The position numbers were made by a program, and so were the translations under genes. Positions 10,334 through 25,896 of a DNA stretch of 64,000 nucleotides are shown in pieces (the stretch's first letter is position 1; each line of letters opens with the position of its first letter). Below the pieces are notes generated by a model, which was not told the origin of the DNA, did not search any database, and was given only the letters and a program-made list of their open reading frames with translations. This DNA comes from Loxodes magnus (taxonomy: Eukaryota > Ciliophora > Karyorelictea > Loxodida > Loxodidae), in NCBI GenBank assembly GCA_946699065.1, contig CAMPDV010002031.1:1-64000 (forward strand), given 5' to 3'.

Positions 10334-13300
10334 ATCTAATGATAAGTTTTCGTAGCAAGCACTAAAATATAAGTTAGAATATCCAAAATGTTAGTAATAA
10401 TATAATAATTACGAATCTGTATTCGGTTTGTCAAGATATGCTTGTAGTTGAAAGTTAGACTATAGAAAAGTGAAGAAGTAAAGTAAGAAAAGAAGATAGA
10501 ATTTCAGTTTTAAGGAGTATGCTTTGAGAAGTAATAAGTATTTAGAAAAGTGAAGAAGTAAAGTAAGAAAAGAATATCTAATGATAAGTTTTCGTAGCAA
10601 GCACTAAAATATAAGTTAGAATATCCAAAATGTTAGTAATAATATAATAATTACGAATCTGTATTCGGTTTGTCAAGATATGCTTGTAGTTGAAAGTTAG
10701 ACTATAGAAAAGTGAAGAAGTAAAGTAAGAAAAGAAGATAGAATTTCAGTTTTAAGGAGTATGCTTTGAGAAGTAATAAGTATTTAGAAAAGTGAAGAAG
10801 TAAAGTAAGAAAAGAATATCTAATGATAAGTTTTCGTAGCAAGCACTAAAATATAAGTTAGAATATCCAAAATGTTAGTAATAATATAATAATTACGAAT
10901 CTGTATTCGGTTTGTCAAGATATGCTTGTAGTTGAAAGTTAGACTATAGAAAAGTGAAGAAGTAAAGTAAGAAAAGAAGATAGAATTTCAGTTTTAAGGA
11001 GTATGCTTTGAGAAGTAATAAGTATTTAGAAAAGTGAAGAAGTAAAGTAAGAAAAGAATATCTAATGATAAGTTTTCGTAGCAAGCACTAAAATATAAGT
11101 TAGAATATCCAAAATGTTAGTAATAATATAATAATTACGAATCTGTATTCGGTTTGTCAAGATATGCTTGTAGTTGAAAGTTAGACTATAGAAAAGTGAA
11201 GAAGTAAAGTAAGAAAAGAAGATAGAATTTCAGTTTTAAGGAGTATGCTTTGAGAAGTAATAAGTATTTAGAAAAGTGAAGAAGTAAAGTAAGAAAAGAA
11301 TATCTAATGATAAGTTTTCGTAGCAAGCACTAAAATATAAGTTAGAATATCCAAAATGTTAGTAATAATATAATAATTACGAATCTGTATTCGGTTTGTC
11401 AAGATATGCTTGTAGTTGAAAGTTAGACTATAGAAAAGTGAAGAAGTAAAGTAAGAAAAGAAGATAGAATTTCAGTTTTAAGGAGTATGCTTTGAGAAGT
11501 AATAAGTATTTAGAAAAGTGAAGAAGTAAAGTAAGAAAAGAATATCTAATGATAAGTTTTCGTAGCAAGCACTAAAATATAAGTTAGAATATCCAAAATG
11601 TTAGTAATAATATAATAATTACGAATCTGTATTCGGTTTGTCAAGATATGCTTGTAGTTGAAAGTTAGACTATAGAAAAGTGAAGAAGTAAAGTAAGAAA
11701 AGAAGATAGAATTTCAGTTTTAAGGAGTATGCTTTGAGAAGTAATAAGTATTTAGAAAAGTGAAGAAGTAAAGTAAGAAAAGAATATCTAATGATAAGTT
11801 TTCGTAGCAAGCACTAAAATATAAGTTAGAATATCCAAAATGTTAGTAATAATATAATAATTACGAATCTGTATTCGGTTTGTCAAGATATGCTTGTAGT
11901 TGAAAGTTAGACTATAGAAAAGTGAAGAAGTAAAGTAAGAAAAGAAGATAGAATTTCAGTTTTAAGGAGTATGCTTTGAGAAGTAATAAGTATTTAGAAA
12001 AGTGAAGAAGTAAAGTAAGAAAAGAATATCTAATGATAAGTTTTCGTAGCAAGCACTAAAATATAAGTTAGAATATCCAAAATGTTAGTAATAATATAAT
12101 AATTACGAATCTGTATTCGGTTTGTCAAGATATGCTTGTAGTTGAAAGTTAGACTATAGAAAAGTGAAGAAGTAAAGTAAGAAAAGAAGATAGAATTTCA
12201 GTTTTAAGGAGTATGCTTTGAGAAGTAATAAGTATTTAGAAAAGTGAAGAAGTAAAGTAAGAAAAGAATATCTAATGATAAGTTTTCGTAGCAAGCACTA
12301 AAATATAAGTTAGAATATCCAAAATGTTAGTAATAATATAATAATTACGAATCTGTATTCGGTTTGTCAAGATATGCTTGTAGTTGAAAGTTAGACTATA
12401 GAAAAGTGAAGAAGTAAAGTAAGAAAAGAAGATAGAATTTCAGTTTTAAGGAGTATGCTTTGAGAAGTAATAAGTATTTAGAAAAGTGAAGAAGTAAAGT
12501 AAGAAAAGAATATCTAATGATAAGTTTTCGTAGCAAGCACTAAAATATAAGTTAGAATATCCAAAATGTTAGTAATAATATAATAATTACGAATCTGTAT
12601 TCGGTTTGTCAAGATATGCTTGTAGTTGAAAGTTAGACTATAGAAAAGTGAAGAAGTAAAGTAAGAAAAGAAGATAGAATTTCAGTTTTAAGGAGTATGC
12701 TTTGAGAAGTAATAAGTATTTAGAAAAGTGAAGAAGTAAAGTAAGAAAAGAATATCTAATGATAAGTTTTCGTAGCAAGCACTAAAATATAAGTTAGAAT
12801 ATCCAAAATGTTAGTAATAATATAATAATTACGAATCTGTATTCGGTTTGTCAAGATATGCTTGTAGTTGAAAGTTAGACTATAGAAAAGTGAAGAAGTA
12901 AAGTAAGAAAAGAAGATAGAATTTCAGTTTTAAGGAGTATGCTTTGAGAAGTAATAAGTATTTAGAAAAGTGAAGAAGTAAAGTAAGAAAAGAATATCTA
13001 ATGATAAGTTTTCGTAGCAAGCACTAAAATATAAGTTAGAATATCCAAAATGTTAGTAATAATATAATAATTACGAATCTGTATTCGGTTTGTCAAGATA
13101 TGCTTGTAGTTGAAAGTTAGACTATAGAAAAGTGAAGAAGTAAAGTAAGAAAAGAAGATAGAATTTCAGTTTTAAGGAGTATGCTTTGAGAAGTAATAAG
13201 TATTTAGAAAAGTGAAGAAGTAAAGTAAGAAAAGAATATCTAATGATAAGTTTTCGTAGCAAGCACTAAAATATAAGTTAGAATATCCAAAATGTTAGTA

Positions 13301-16300
13301 ATAATATAATAATTACGAATCTGTATTCGGTTTGTCAAGATATGCTTGTAGTTGAAAGTTAGACTATAGAAAAGTGAAGAAGTAAAGTAAGAAAAGAAGA
13401 TAGAATTTCAGTTTTAAGGAGTATGCTTTGAGAAGTAATAAGTATTTAGAAAAGTGAAGAAGTAAAGTAAGAAAAGAATATCTAATGATAAGTTTTCGTA
13501 GCAAGCACTAAAATATAAGTTAGAATATCCAAAATGTTAGTAATAATATAATAATTACGAATCTGTATTCGGTTTGTCAAGATATGCTTGTAGTTGAAAG
13601 TTAGACTATAGAAAAGTGAAGAAGTAAAGTAAGAAAAGAAGATAGAATTTCAGTTTTAAGGAGTATGCTTTGAGAAGTAATAAGTATTTAGAAAAGTGAA
13701 GAAGTAAAGTAAGAAAAGAATATCTAATGATAAGTTTTCGTAGCAAGCACTAAAATATAAGTTAGAATATCCAAAATGTTAGTAATAATATAATAATTAC
13801 GAATCTGTATTCGGTTTGTCAAGATATGCTTGTAGTTGAAAGTTAGACTATAGAAAAGTGAAGAAGTAAAGTAAGAAAAGAAGATAGAATTTCAGTTTTA
13901 AGGAGTATGCTTTGAGAAGTAATAAGTATTTAGAAAAGTGAAGAAGTAAAGTAAGAAAAGAATATCTAATGATAAGTTTTCGTAGCAAGCACTAAAATAT
14001 AAGTTAGAATATCCAAAATGTTAGTAATAATATAATAATTACGAATCTGTATTCGGTTTGTCAAGATATGCTTGTAGTTGAAAGTTAGACTATAGAAAAG
14101 TGAAGAAGTAAAGTAAGAAAAGAAGATAGAATTTCAGTTTTAAGGAGTATGCTTTGAGAAGTAATAAGTATTTAGAAAAGTGAAGAAGTAAAGTAAGAAA
14201 AGAATATCTAATGATAAGTTTTCGTAGCAAGCACTAAAATATAAGTTAGAATATCCAAAATGTTAGTAATAATATAATAATTACGAATCTGTATTCGGTT
14301 TGTCAAGATATGCTTGTAGTTGAAAGTTAGACTATAGAAAAGTGAAGAAGTAAAGTAAGAAAAGAAGATAGAATTTCAGTTTTAAGGAGTATGCTTTGAG
14401 AAGTAATAAGTATTTAGAAAAGTGAAGAAGTAAAGTAAGAAAAGAATATCTAATGATAAGTTTTCGTAGCAAGCACTAAAATATAAGTTAGAATATCCAA
14501 AATGTTAGTAATAATATAATAATTACGAATCTGTATTCGGTTTGTCAAGATATGCTTGTAGTTGAAAGTTAGACTATAGAAAAGTGAAGAAGTAAAGTAA
14601 GAAAAGAAGATAGAATTTCAGTTTTAAGGAGTATGCTTTGAGAAGTAATAAGTATTTAGAAAAGTGAAGAAGTAAAGTAAGAAAAGAATATCTAATGATA
14701 AGTTTTCGTAGCAAGCACTAAAATATAAGTTAGAATATCCAAAATGTTAGTAATAATATAATAATTACGAATCTGTATTCGGTTTGTCAAGATATGCTTG
14801 TAGTTGAAAGTTAGACTATAGAAAAGTGAAGAAGTAAAGTAAGAAAAGAAGATAGAATTTCAGTTTTAAGGAGTATGCTTTGAGAAGTAATAAGTATTTA
14901 GAAAAGTGAAGAAGTAAAGTAAGAAAAGAATATCTAATGATAAGTTTTCGTAGCAAGCACTAAAATATAAGTTAGAATATCCAAAATGTTAGTAATAATA
15001 TAATAATTACGAATCTGTATTCGGTTTGTCAAGATATGCTTGTAGTTGAAAGTTAGACTATAGAAAAGTGAAGAAGTAAAGTAAGAAAAGAAGATAGAAT
15101 TTCAGTTTTAAGGAGTATGCTTTGAGAAGTAATAAGTATTTAGAAAAGTGAAGAAGTAAAGTAAGAAAAGAATATCTAATGATAAGTTTTCGTAGCAAGC
15201 ACTAAAATATAAGTTAGAATATCCAAAATGTTAGTAATAATATAATAATTACGAATCTGTATTCGGTTTGTCAAGATATGCTTGTAGTTGAAAGTTAGAC
15301 TATAGAAAAGTGAAGAAGTAAAGTAAGAAAAGAAGATAGAATTTCAGTTTTAAGGAGTATGCTTTGAGAAGTAATAAGTATTTAGAAAAGTGAAGAAGTA
15401 AAGTAAGAAAAGAATATCTAATGATAAGTTTTCGTAGCAAGCACTAAAATATAAGTTAGAATATCCAAAATGTTAGTAATAATATAATAATTACGAATCT
15501 GTATTCGGTTTGTCAAGATATGCTTGTAGTTGAAAGTTAGACTATAGAAAAGTGAAGAAGTAAAGTAAGAAAAGAAGATAGAATTTCAGTTTTAAGGAGT
15601 ATGCTTTGAGAAGTAATAAGTATTTAGAAAAGTGAAGAAGTAAAGTAAGAAAAGAATATCTAATGATAAGTTTTCGTAGCAAGCACTAAAATATAAGTTA
15701 GAATATCCAAAATGTTAGTAATAATATAATAATTACGAATCTGTATTCGGTTTGTCAAGATATGCTTGTAGTTGAAAGTTAGACTATAGAAAAGTGAAGA
15801 AGTAAAGTAAGAAAAGAAGATAGAATTTCAGTTTTAAGGAGTATGCTTTGAGAAGTAATAAGTATTTAGAAAAGTGAAGAAGTAAAGTAAGAAAAGAATA
15901 TCTAATGATAAGTTTTCGTAGCAAGCACTAAAATATAAGTTAGAATATCCAAAATGTTAGTAATAATATAATAATTACGAATCTGTATTCGGTTTGTCAA
16001 GATATGCTTGTAGTTGAAAGTTAGACTATAGAAAAGTGAAGAAGTAAAGTAAGAAAAGAAGATAGAATTTCAGTTTTAAGGAGTATGCTTTGAGAAGTAA
16101 TAAGTATTTAGAAAAGTGAAGAAGTAAAGTAAGAAAAGAATATCTAATGATAAGTTTTCGTAGCAAGCACTAAAATATAAGTTAGAATATCCAAAATGTT
16201 AGTAATAATATAATAATTACGAATCTGTATTCGGTTTGTCAAGATATGCTTGTAGTTGAAAGTTAGACTATAGAAAAGTGAAGAAGTAAAGTAAGAAAAG

Positions 16301-18561
16301 AAGATAGAATTTCAGTTTTAAGGAGTATGCTTTGAGAAGTAATAAGTATTTAGAAAAGTGAAGAAGTAAAGTAAGAAAAGAATATCTAATGATAAGTTTT
16401 CGTAGCAAGCACTAAAATATAAGTTAGAATATCCAAAATGTTAGTAATAATATAATAATTACGAATCTGTATTCGGTTTGTCAAGATATGCTTGTAGTTG
16501 AAAGTTAGACTATAGAAAAGTGAAGAAGTAAAGTAAGAAAAGAAGATAGAATTTCAGTTTTAAGGAGTATGCTTTGAGAAGTAATAAGTATTTAGAAAAG
16601 TGAAGAAGTAAAGTAAGAAAAGAATATCTAATGATAAGTTTTCGTAGCAAGCACTAAAATATAAGTTAGAATATCCAAAATGTTAGTAATAATATAATAA
16701 TTACGAATCTGTATTCGGTTTGTCAAGATATGCTTGTAGTTGAAAGTTAGACTATAGAAAAGTGAAGAAGTAAAGTAAGAAAAGAAGATAGAATTTCAGT
16801 TTTAAGGAGTATGCTTTGAGAAGTAATAAGTATTTAGAAAAGTGAAGAAGTAAAGTAAGAAAAGAATATCTAATGATAAGTTTTCGTAGCAAGCACTAAA
16901 ATATAAGTTAGAATATCCAAAATGTTAGTAATAATATAATAATTACGAATCTGTATTCGGTTTGTCAAGATATGCTTGTAGTTGAAAGTTAGACTATAGA
17001 AAAGTGAAGAAGTAAAGTAAGAAAAGAAGATAGAATTTCAGTTTTAAGGAGTATGCTTTGAGAAGTAATAAGTATTTAGAAAAGTGAAGAAGTAAAGTAA
17101 GAAAAGAATATCTAATGATAAGTTTTCGTAGCAAGCACTAAAATATAAGTTAGAATATCCAAAATGTTAGTAATAATATAATAATTACGAATCTGTATTC
17201 GGTTTGTCAAGATATGCTTGTAGTTGAAAGTTAGACTATAGAAAAGTGAAGAAGTAAAGTAAGAAAAGAAGATAGAATTTCAGTTTTAAGGAGTATGCTT
17301 TGAGAAGTAATAAGTATTTAGAAAAGTGAAGAAGTAAAGTAAGAAAAGAATATCTAATGATAAGTTTTCGTAGCAAGCACTAAAATATAAGTTAGAATAT
17401 CCAAAATGTTAGTAATAATATAATAATTACGAATCTGTATTCGGTTTGTCAAGATATGCTTGTAGTTGAAAGTTAGACTATAGAAAAGTGAAGAAGTAAA
17501 GTAAGAAAAGAAGATAGAATTTCAGTTTTAAGGAGTATGCTTTGAGAAGTAATAAGTATTTAGAAAAGTGAAGAAGTAAAGTAAGAAAAGAATATCTAAT
17601 GATAAGTTTTCGTAGCAAGCACTAAAATATAAGTTAGAATATCCAAAATGTTAGTAATAATATAATAATTACGAATCTGTATTCGGTTTGTCAAGATATG
17701 CTTGTAGTTGAAAGTTAGACTATAGAAAAGTGAAGAAGTAAAGTAAGAAAAGAAGATAGAATTTCAGTTTTAAGGAGTATGCTTTGAGAAGTAATAAGTA
17801 TTTAGAAAAGTGAAGAAGTAAAGTAAGAAAAGAATATCTAATGATAAGTTTTCGTAGCAAGCACTAAAATATAAGTTAGAATATCCAAAATGTTAGTAAT
17901 AATATAATAATTACGAATCTGTATTCGGTTTGTCAAGATATGCTTGTAGTTGAAAGTTAGACTATAGAAAAGTGAAGAAGTAAAGTAAGAAAAGAAGATA
18001 GAATTTCAGTTTTAAGGAGTATGCTTTGAGAAGTAATAAGTATTTAGAAAAGTGAAGAAGTAAAGTAAGAAAAGAATATCTAATGATAAGTTTTCGTAGC
18101 AAGCACTAAAATATAAGTTAGAATATCCAAAATGTTAGTAATAATATAATAATTACGAATCTGTATTCGGTTTGTCAAGATATGCTTGTAGTTGAAAGTT
18201 AGACTATAGAAAAGTGAAGAAGTAAAGTAAGAAAAGAAGATAGAATTTCAGTTTTAAGGAGTATGCTTTGAGAAGTAATAAGTATTTAGAAAAGTGAAGA
18301 AGTAAAGTAAGAAAAGAATATCTAATGATAAGTTTTCGTAGCAAGCACTAAAATATAAGTTAGAATATCCAAAATGTTAGTAATAATATAATAATTACGA
18401 ATCTGTATTCGGTTTGTCAAGATATGCTTGTAGTTGAAAGTTAGACTATAGAAAAGTGAAGAAGTAAAGTAAGAAAAGAAGATAGAATTTCAGTTTTAAG
18501 GAGTATGCTTTGAGAAGTAATAAGTATTTAGAAAAGTGAAGAAGTAAAGTAAGAAAAGAAT

Positions 18562-18634
18562 ATCTAATGATAAGTTTTCGTAGCAAGCACTAAAATATAA
18601 GTTAGAATATCCAAAATGTTAGTAAGAAAAGAAT
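18562..18634 (+). repeat. 73-bp truncated monomer (1)
   Basis: Anchors at 18562 and 18635 are only 73 bp apart. S1 runs to GTTAGTAA and then jumps to the final AAAAGAAT of S3, so 169 bp are missing. The five bases AGTAA are present at both ends of the missing piece, which fits a microhomology-mediated deletion or replication slippage. The monomers on either side are standard. Confidence 0.93.
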
Positions 18635-21600
18635 ATCTAATGATAAGTTTTCGTAGCAAGCACTAAAATATAAGTTAGAATATCCAAAATGTTAGTAATA
18701 ATATAATAATTACGAATCTGTATTCGGTTTGTCAAGATATGCTTGTAGTTGAAAGTTAGACTATAGAAAAGTGAAGAAGTAAAGTAAGAAAAGAAGATAG
18801 AATTTCAGTTTTAAGGAGTATGCTTTGAGAAGTAATAAGTATTTAGAAAAGTGAAGAAGTAAAGTAAGAAAAGAATATCTAATGATAAGTTTTCGTAGCA
18901 AGCACTAAAATATAAGTTAGAATATCCAAAATGTTAGTAATAATATAATAATTACGAATCTGTATTCGGTTTGTCAAGATATGCTTGTAGTTGAAAGTTA
19001 GACTATAGAAAAGTGAAGAAGTAAAGTAAGAAAAGAAGATAGAATTTCAGTTTTAAGGAGTATGCTTTGAGAAGTAATAAGTATTTAGAAAAGTGAAGAA
19101 GTAAAGTAAGAAAAGAATATCTAATGATAAGTTTTCGTAGCAAGCACTAAAAATATAAGTTAGAATATCCAAAATGTTAGTAATAATATAATAATTACGA
19201 ATCTGTATTCGGTTTGTCAAGATATGCTTGTAGTTGAAAGTTAGACTATAGAAAAGTGAAGAAGTAAAGTAAGAAAAGAAGATAGAATTTCAGTTTTAAG
19301 GAGTATGCTTTGAGAAGTAATAAGTATTTAGAAAAGTGAAGAAGTAAAGTAAGAAAAGAATATCTAATGATAAGTTTTCGTAGCAAGCACTAAAATATAA
19401 GTTAGAATATCCAAAATGTTAGTAATAATATAATAATTACGAATCTGTATTCGGTTTGTCAAGATATGCTTGTAGTTGAAAGTTAGACTATAGAAAAGTG
19501 AAGAAGTAAAGTAAGAAAAGAAGATAGAATTTCAGTTTTAAGGAGTATGCTTTGAGAAGTAATAAGTATTTAGAAAAGTGAAGAAGTAAAGTAAGAAAAG
19601 AATATCTAATGATAAGTTTTCGTAGCAAGCACTAAAATATAAGTTAGAATATCCAAAATGTTAGTAATAATATAATAATTACGAATCTGTATTCGGTTTG
19701 TCAAGATATGCTTGTAGTTGAAAGTTAGACTATAGAAAAGTGAAGAAGTAAAGTAAGAAAAGAAGATAGAATTTCAGTTTTAAGGAGTATGCTTTGAGAA
19801 GTAATAAGTATTTAGAAAAGTGAAGAAGTAAAGTAAGAAAAGAATATCTAATGATAAGTTTTCGTAGCAAGCACTAAAATATAAGTTAGAATATCCAAAA
19901 TGTTAGTAATAATATAATAATTACGAATCTGTATTCGGTTTGTCAAGATATGCTTGTAGTTGAAAGTTAGACTATAGAAAAGTGAAGAAGTAAAGTAAGA
20001 AAAGAAGATAGAATTTCAGTTTTAAGGAGTATGCTTTGAGAAGTAATAAGTATTTAGAAAAGTGAAGAAGTAAAGTAAGAAAAGAATATCTAATGATAAG
20101 TTTTCGTAGCAAGCACTAAAATATAAGTTAGAATATCCAAAATGTTAGTAATAATATAATAATTACGAATCTGTATTCGGTTTGTCAAGATATGCTTGTA
20201 GTTGAAAGTTAGACTATAGAAAAGTGAAGAAGTAAAGTAAGAAAAGAAGATAGAATTTCAGTTTTAAGGAGTATGCTTTGAGAAGTAATAAGTATTTAGA
20301 AAAGTGAAGAAGTAAAGTAAGAAAAGAATATCTAATGATAAGTTTTCGTAGCAAGCACTAAAATATAAGTTAGAATATCCAAAATGTTAGTAATAATATA
20401 ATAATTACGAATCTGTATTCGGTTTGTCAAGATATGCTTGTAGTTGAAAGTTAGACTATAGAAAAGTGAAGAAGTAAAGTAAGAAAAGAAGATAGAATTT
20501 CAGTTTTAAGGAGTATGCTTTGAGAAGTAATAAGTATTTAGAAAAGTGAAGAAGTAAAGTAAGAAAAGAATATCTAATGATAAGTTTTCGTAGCAAGCAC
20601 TAAAATATAAGTTAGAATATCCAAAATGTTAGTAATAATATAATAATTACGAATCTGTATTCGGTTTGTCAAGATATGCTTGTAGTTGAAAGTTAGACTA
20701 TAGAAAAGTGAAGAAGTAAAGTAAGAAAAGAAGATAGAATTTCAGTTTTAAGGAGTATGCTTTGAGAAGTAATAAGTATTTAGAAAAGTGAAGAAGTAAA
20801 GTAAGAAAAGAATATCTAATGATAAGTTTTCGTAGCAAGCACTAAAATATAAGTTAGAATATCCAAAATGTTAGTAATAATATAATAATTACGAATCTGT
20901 ATTCGGTTTGTCAAGATATGCTTGTAGTTGAAAGTTAGACTATAGAAAAGTGAAGAAGTAAAGTAAGAAAAGAAGATAGAATTTCAGTTTTAAGGAGTAT
21001 GCTTTGAGAAGTAATAAGTATTTAGAAAAGTGAAGAAGTAAAGTAAGAAAAGAATATCTAATGATAAGTTTTCGTAGCAAGCACTAAAATATAAGTTAGA
21101 ATATCCAAAATGTTAGTAATAATATAATAATTACGAATCTGTATTCGGTTTGTCAAGATATGCTTGTAGTTGAAAGTTAGACTATAGAAAAGTGAAGAAG
21201 TAAAGTAAGAAAAGAAGATAGAATTTCAGTTTTAAGGAGTATGCTTTGAGAAGTAATAAGTATTTAGAAAAGTGAAGAAGTAAAGTAAGAAAAGAATATC
21301 TAATGATAAGTTTTCGTAGCAAGCACTAAAATATAAGTTAGAATATCCAAAATGTTAGTAATAATATAATAATTACGAATCTGTATTCGGTTTGTCAAGA
21401 TATGCTTGTAGTTGAAAGTTAGACTATAGAAAAGTGAAGAAGTAAAGTAAGAAAAGAAGATAGAATTTCAGTTTTAAGGAGTATGCTTTGAGAAGTAATA
21501 AGTATTTAGAAAAGTGAAGAAGTAAAGTAAGAAAAGAATATCTAATGATAAGTTTTCGTAGCAAGCACTAAAATATAAGTTAGAATATCCAAAATGTTAG

Positions 21601-24600
21601 TAATAATATAATAATTACGAATCTGTATTCGGTTTGTCAAGATATGCTTGTAGTTGAAAGTTAGACTATAGAAAAGTGAAGAAGTAAAGTAAGAAAAGAA
21701 GATAGAATTTCAGTTTTAAGGAGTATGCTTTGAGAAGTAATAAGTATTTAGAAAAGTGAAGAAGTAAAGTAAGAAAAGAATATCTAATGATAAGTTTTCG
21801 TAGCAAGCACTAAAATATAAGTTAGAATATCCAAAATGTTAGTAATAATATAATAATTACGAATCTGTATTCGGTTTGTCAAGATATGCTTGTAGTTGAA
21901 AGTTAGACTATAGAAAAGTGAAGAAGTAAAGTAAGAAAAGAAGATAGAATTTCAGTTTTAAGGAGTATGCTTTGAGAAGTAATAAGTATTTAGAAAAGTG
22001 AAGAAGTAAAGTAAGAAAAGAATATCTAATGATAAGTTTTCGTAGCAAGCACTAAAATATAAGTTAGAATATCCAAAATGTTAGTAATAATATAATAATT
22101 ACGAATCTGTATTCGGTTTGTCAAGATATGCTTGTAGTTGAAAGTTAGACTATAGAAAAGTGAAGAAGTAAAGTAAGAAAAGAAGATAGAATTTCAGTTT
22201 TAAGGAGTATGCTTTGAGAAGTAATAAGTATTTAGAAAAGTGAAGAAGTAAAGTAAGAAAAGAATATCTAATGATAAGTTTTCGTAGCAAGCACTAAAAT
22301 ATAAGTTAGAATATCCAAAATGTTAGTAATAATATAATAATTACGAATCTGTATTCGGTTTGTCAAGATATGCTTGTAGTTGAAAGTTAGACTATAGAAA
22401 AGTGAAGAAGTAAAGTAAGAAAAGAAGATAGAATTTCAGTTTTAAGGAGTATGCTTTGAGAAGTAATAAGTATTTAGAAAAGTGAAGAAGTAAAGTAAGA
22501 AAAGAATATCTAATGATAAGTTTTCGTAGCAAGCACTAAAATATAAGTTAGAATATCCAAAATGTTAGTAATAATATAATAATTACGAATCTGTATTCGG
22601 TTTGTCAAGATATGCTTGTAGTTGAAAGTTAGACTATAGAAAAGTGAAGAAGTAAAGTAAGAAAAGAAGATAGAATTTCAGTTTTAAGGAGTATGCTTTG
22701 AGAAGTAATAAGTATTTAGAAAAGTGAAGAAGTAAAGTAAGAAAAGAATATCTAATGATAAGTTTTCGTAGCAAGCACTAAAATATAAGTTAGAATATCC
22801 AAAATGTTAGTAATAATATAATAATTACGAATCTGTATTCGGTTTGTCAAGATATGCTTGTAGTTGAAAGTTAGACTATAGAAAAGTGAAGAAGTAAAGT
22901 AAGAAAAGAAGATAGAATTTCAGTTTTAAGGAGTATGCTTTGAGAAGTAATAAGTATTTAGAAAAGTGAAGAAGTAAAGTAAGAAAAGAATATCTAATGA
23001 TAAGTTTTCGTAGCAAGCACTAAAATATAAGTTAGAATATCCAAAATGTTAGTAATAATATAATAATTACGAATCTGTATTCGGTTTGTCAAGATATGCT
23101 TGTAGTTGAAAGTTAGACTATAGAAAAGTGAAGAAGTAAAGTAAGAAAAGAAGATAGAATTTCAGTTTTAAGGAGTATGCTTTGAGAAGTAATAAGTATT
23201 TAGAAAAGTGAAGAAGTAAAGTAAGAAAAGAATATCTAATGATAAGTTTTCGTAGCAAGCACTAAAATATAAGTTAGAATATCCAAAATGTTAGTAATAA
23301 TATAATAATTACGAATCTGTATTCGGTTTGTCAAGATATGCTTGTAGTTGAAAGTTAGACTATAGAAAAGTGAAGAAGTAAAGTAAGAAAAGAAGATAGA
23401 ATTTCAGTTTTAAGGAGTATGCTTTGAGAAGTAATAAGTATTTAGAAAAGTGAAGAAGTAAAGTAAGAAAAGAATATCTAATGATAAGTTTTCGTAGCAA
23501 GCACTAAAATATAAGTTAGAATATCCAAAATGTTAGTAATAATATAATAATTACGAATCTGTATTCGGTTTGTCAAGATATGCTTGTAGTTGAAAGTTAG
23601 ACTATAGAAAAGTGAAGAAGTAAAGTAAGAAAAGAAGATAGAATTTCAGTTTTAAGGAGTATGCTTTGAGAAGTAATAAGTATTTAGAAAAGTGAAGAAG
23701 TAAAGTAAGAAAAGAATATCTAATGATAAGTTTTCGTAGCAAGCACTAAAATATAAGTTAGAATATCCAAAATGTTAGTAATAATATAATAATTACGAAT
23801 CTGTATTCGGTTTGTCAAGATATGCTTGTAGTTGAAAGTTAGACTATAGAAAAGTGAAGAAGTAAAGTAAGAAAAGAAGATAGAATTTCAGTTTTTAAGG
23901 AGTATGCTTTGAGAAGTAATAAGTATTTAGAAAAGTGAAGAAGTAAAGTAAGAAAAGAATATCTAATGATAAGTTTTCGTAGCAAGCACTAAAATATAAG
24001 TTAGAATATCCAAAATGTTAGTAATAATATAATAATTACGAATCTGTATTCGGTTTGTCAAGATATGCTTGTAGTTGAAAGTTAGACTATAGAAAAGTGA
24101 AGAAGTAAAGTAAGAAAAGAAGATAGAATTTCAGTTTTAAGGAGTATGCTTTGAGAAGTAATAAGTATTTAGAAAAGTGAAGAAGTAAAGTAAGAAAAGA
24201 ATATCTAATGATAAGTTTTCGTAGCAAGCACTAAAATATAAGTTAGAATATCCAAAATGTTAGTAATAATATAATAATTACGAATCTGTATTCGGTTTGT
24301 CAAGATATGCTTGTAGTTGAAAGTTAGACTATAGAAAAGTGAAGAAGTAAAGTAAGAAAAGAAGATAGAATTTCAGTTTTAAGGAGTATGCTTTGAGAAG
24401 TAATAAGTATTTAGAAAAGTGAAGAAGTAAAGTAAGAAAAGAATATCTAATGATAAGTTTTCGTAGCAAGCACTAAAATATAAGTTAGAATATCCAAAAT
24501 GTTAGTAATAATATAATAATTACGAATCTGTATTCGGTTTGTCAAGATATGCTTGTAGTTGAAAGTTAGACTATAGAAAAGTGAAGAAGTAAAGTAAGAA

Positions 24601-25896
24601 AAGAAGATAGAATTTCAGTTTTAAGGAGTATGCTTTGAGAAGTAATAAGTATTTAGAAAAGTGAAGAAGTAAAGTAAGAAAAGAATATCTAATGATAAGT
24701 TTTCGTAGCAAGCACTAAAATATAAGTTAGAATATCCAAAATGTTAGTAATAATATAATAATTACGAATCTGTATTCGGTTTGTCAAGATATGCTTGTAG
24801 TTGAAAGTTAGACTATAGAAAAGTGAAGAAGTAAAGTAAGAAAAGAAGATAGAATTTCAGTTTTAAGGAGTATGCTTTGAGAAGTAATAAGTATTTAGAA
24901 AAGTGAAGAAGTAAAGTAAGAAAAGAATATCTAATGATAAGTTTTCGTAGCAAGCACTAAAATATAAGTTAGAATATCCAAAATGTTAGTAATAATATAA
25001 TAATTACGAATCTGTATTCGGTTTGTCAAGATATGCTTGTAGTTGAAAGTTAGACTATAGAAAAGTGAAGAAGTAAAGTAAGAAAAGAAGATAGAATTTC
25101 AGTTTTAAGGAGTATGCTTTGAGAAGTAATAAGTATTTAGAAAAGTGAAGAAGTAAAGTAAGAAAAGAATATCTAATGATAAGTTTTCGTAGCAAGCACT
25201 AAAATATAAGTTAGAATATCCAAAATGTTAGTAATAATATAATAATTACGAATCTGTATTCGGTTTGTCAAGATATGCTTGTAGTTGAAAGTTAGACTAT
25301 AGAAAAGTGAAGAAGTAAAGTAAGAAAAGAAGATAGAATTTCAGTTTTAAGGAGTATGCTTTGAGAAGTAATAAGTATTTAGAAAAGTGAAGAAGTAAAG
25401 TAAGAAAAGAATATCTAATGATAAGTTTTCGTAGCAAGCACTAAAATATAAGTTAGAATATCCAAAATGTTAGTAATAATATAATAATTACGAATCTGTA
25501 TTCGGTTTGTCAAGATATGCTTGTAGTTGAAAGTTAGACTATAGAAAAGTGAAGAAGTAAAGTAAGAAAAGAAGATAGAATTTCAGTTTTAAGGAGTATG
25601 CTTTGAGAAGTAATAAGTATTTAGAAAAGTGAAGAAGTAAAGTAAGAAAAGAATATCTAATGATAAGTTTTCGTAGCAAGCACTAAAATATAAGTTAGAA
25701 TATCCAAAATGTTAGTAATAATATAATAATTACGAATCTGTATTCGGTTTGTCAAGATATGCTTGTAGTTGAAAGTTAGACTATAGAAAAGTGAAGAAGT
25801 AAAGTAAGAAAAGAAGATAGAATTTCAGTTTTAAGGAGTATGCTTTGAGAAGTAATAAGTATTTAGAAAAGTGAAGAAGTAAAGTAAGAAAAGAAT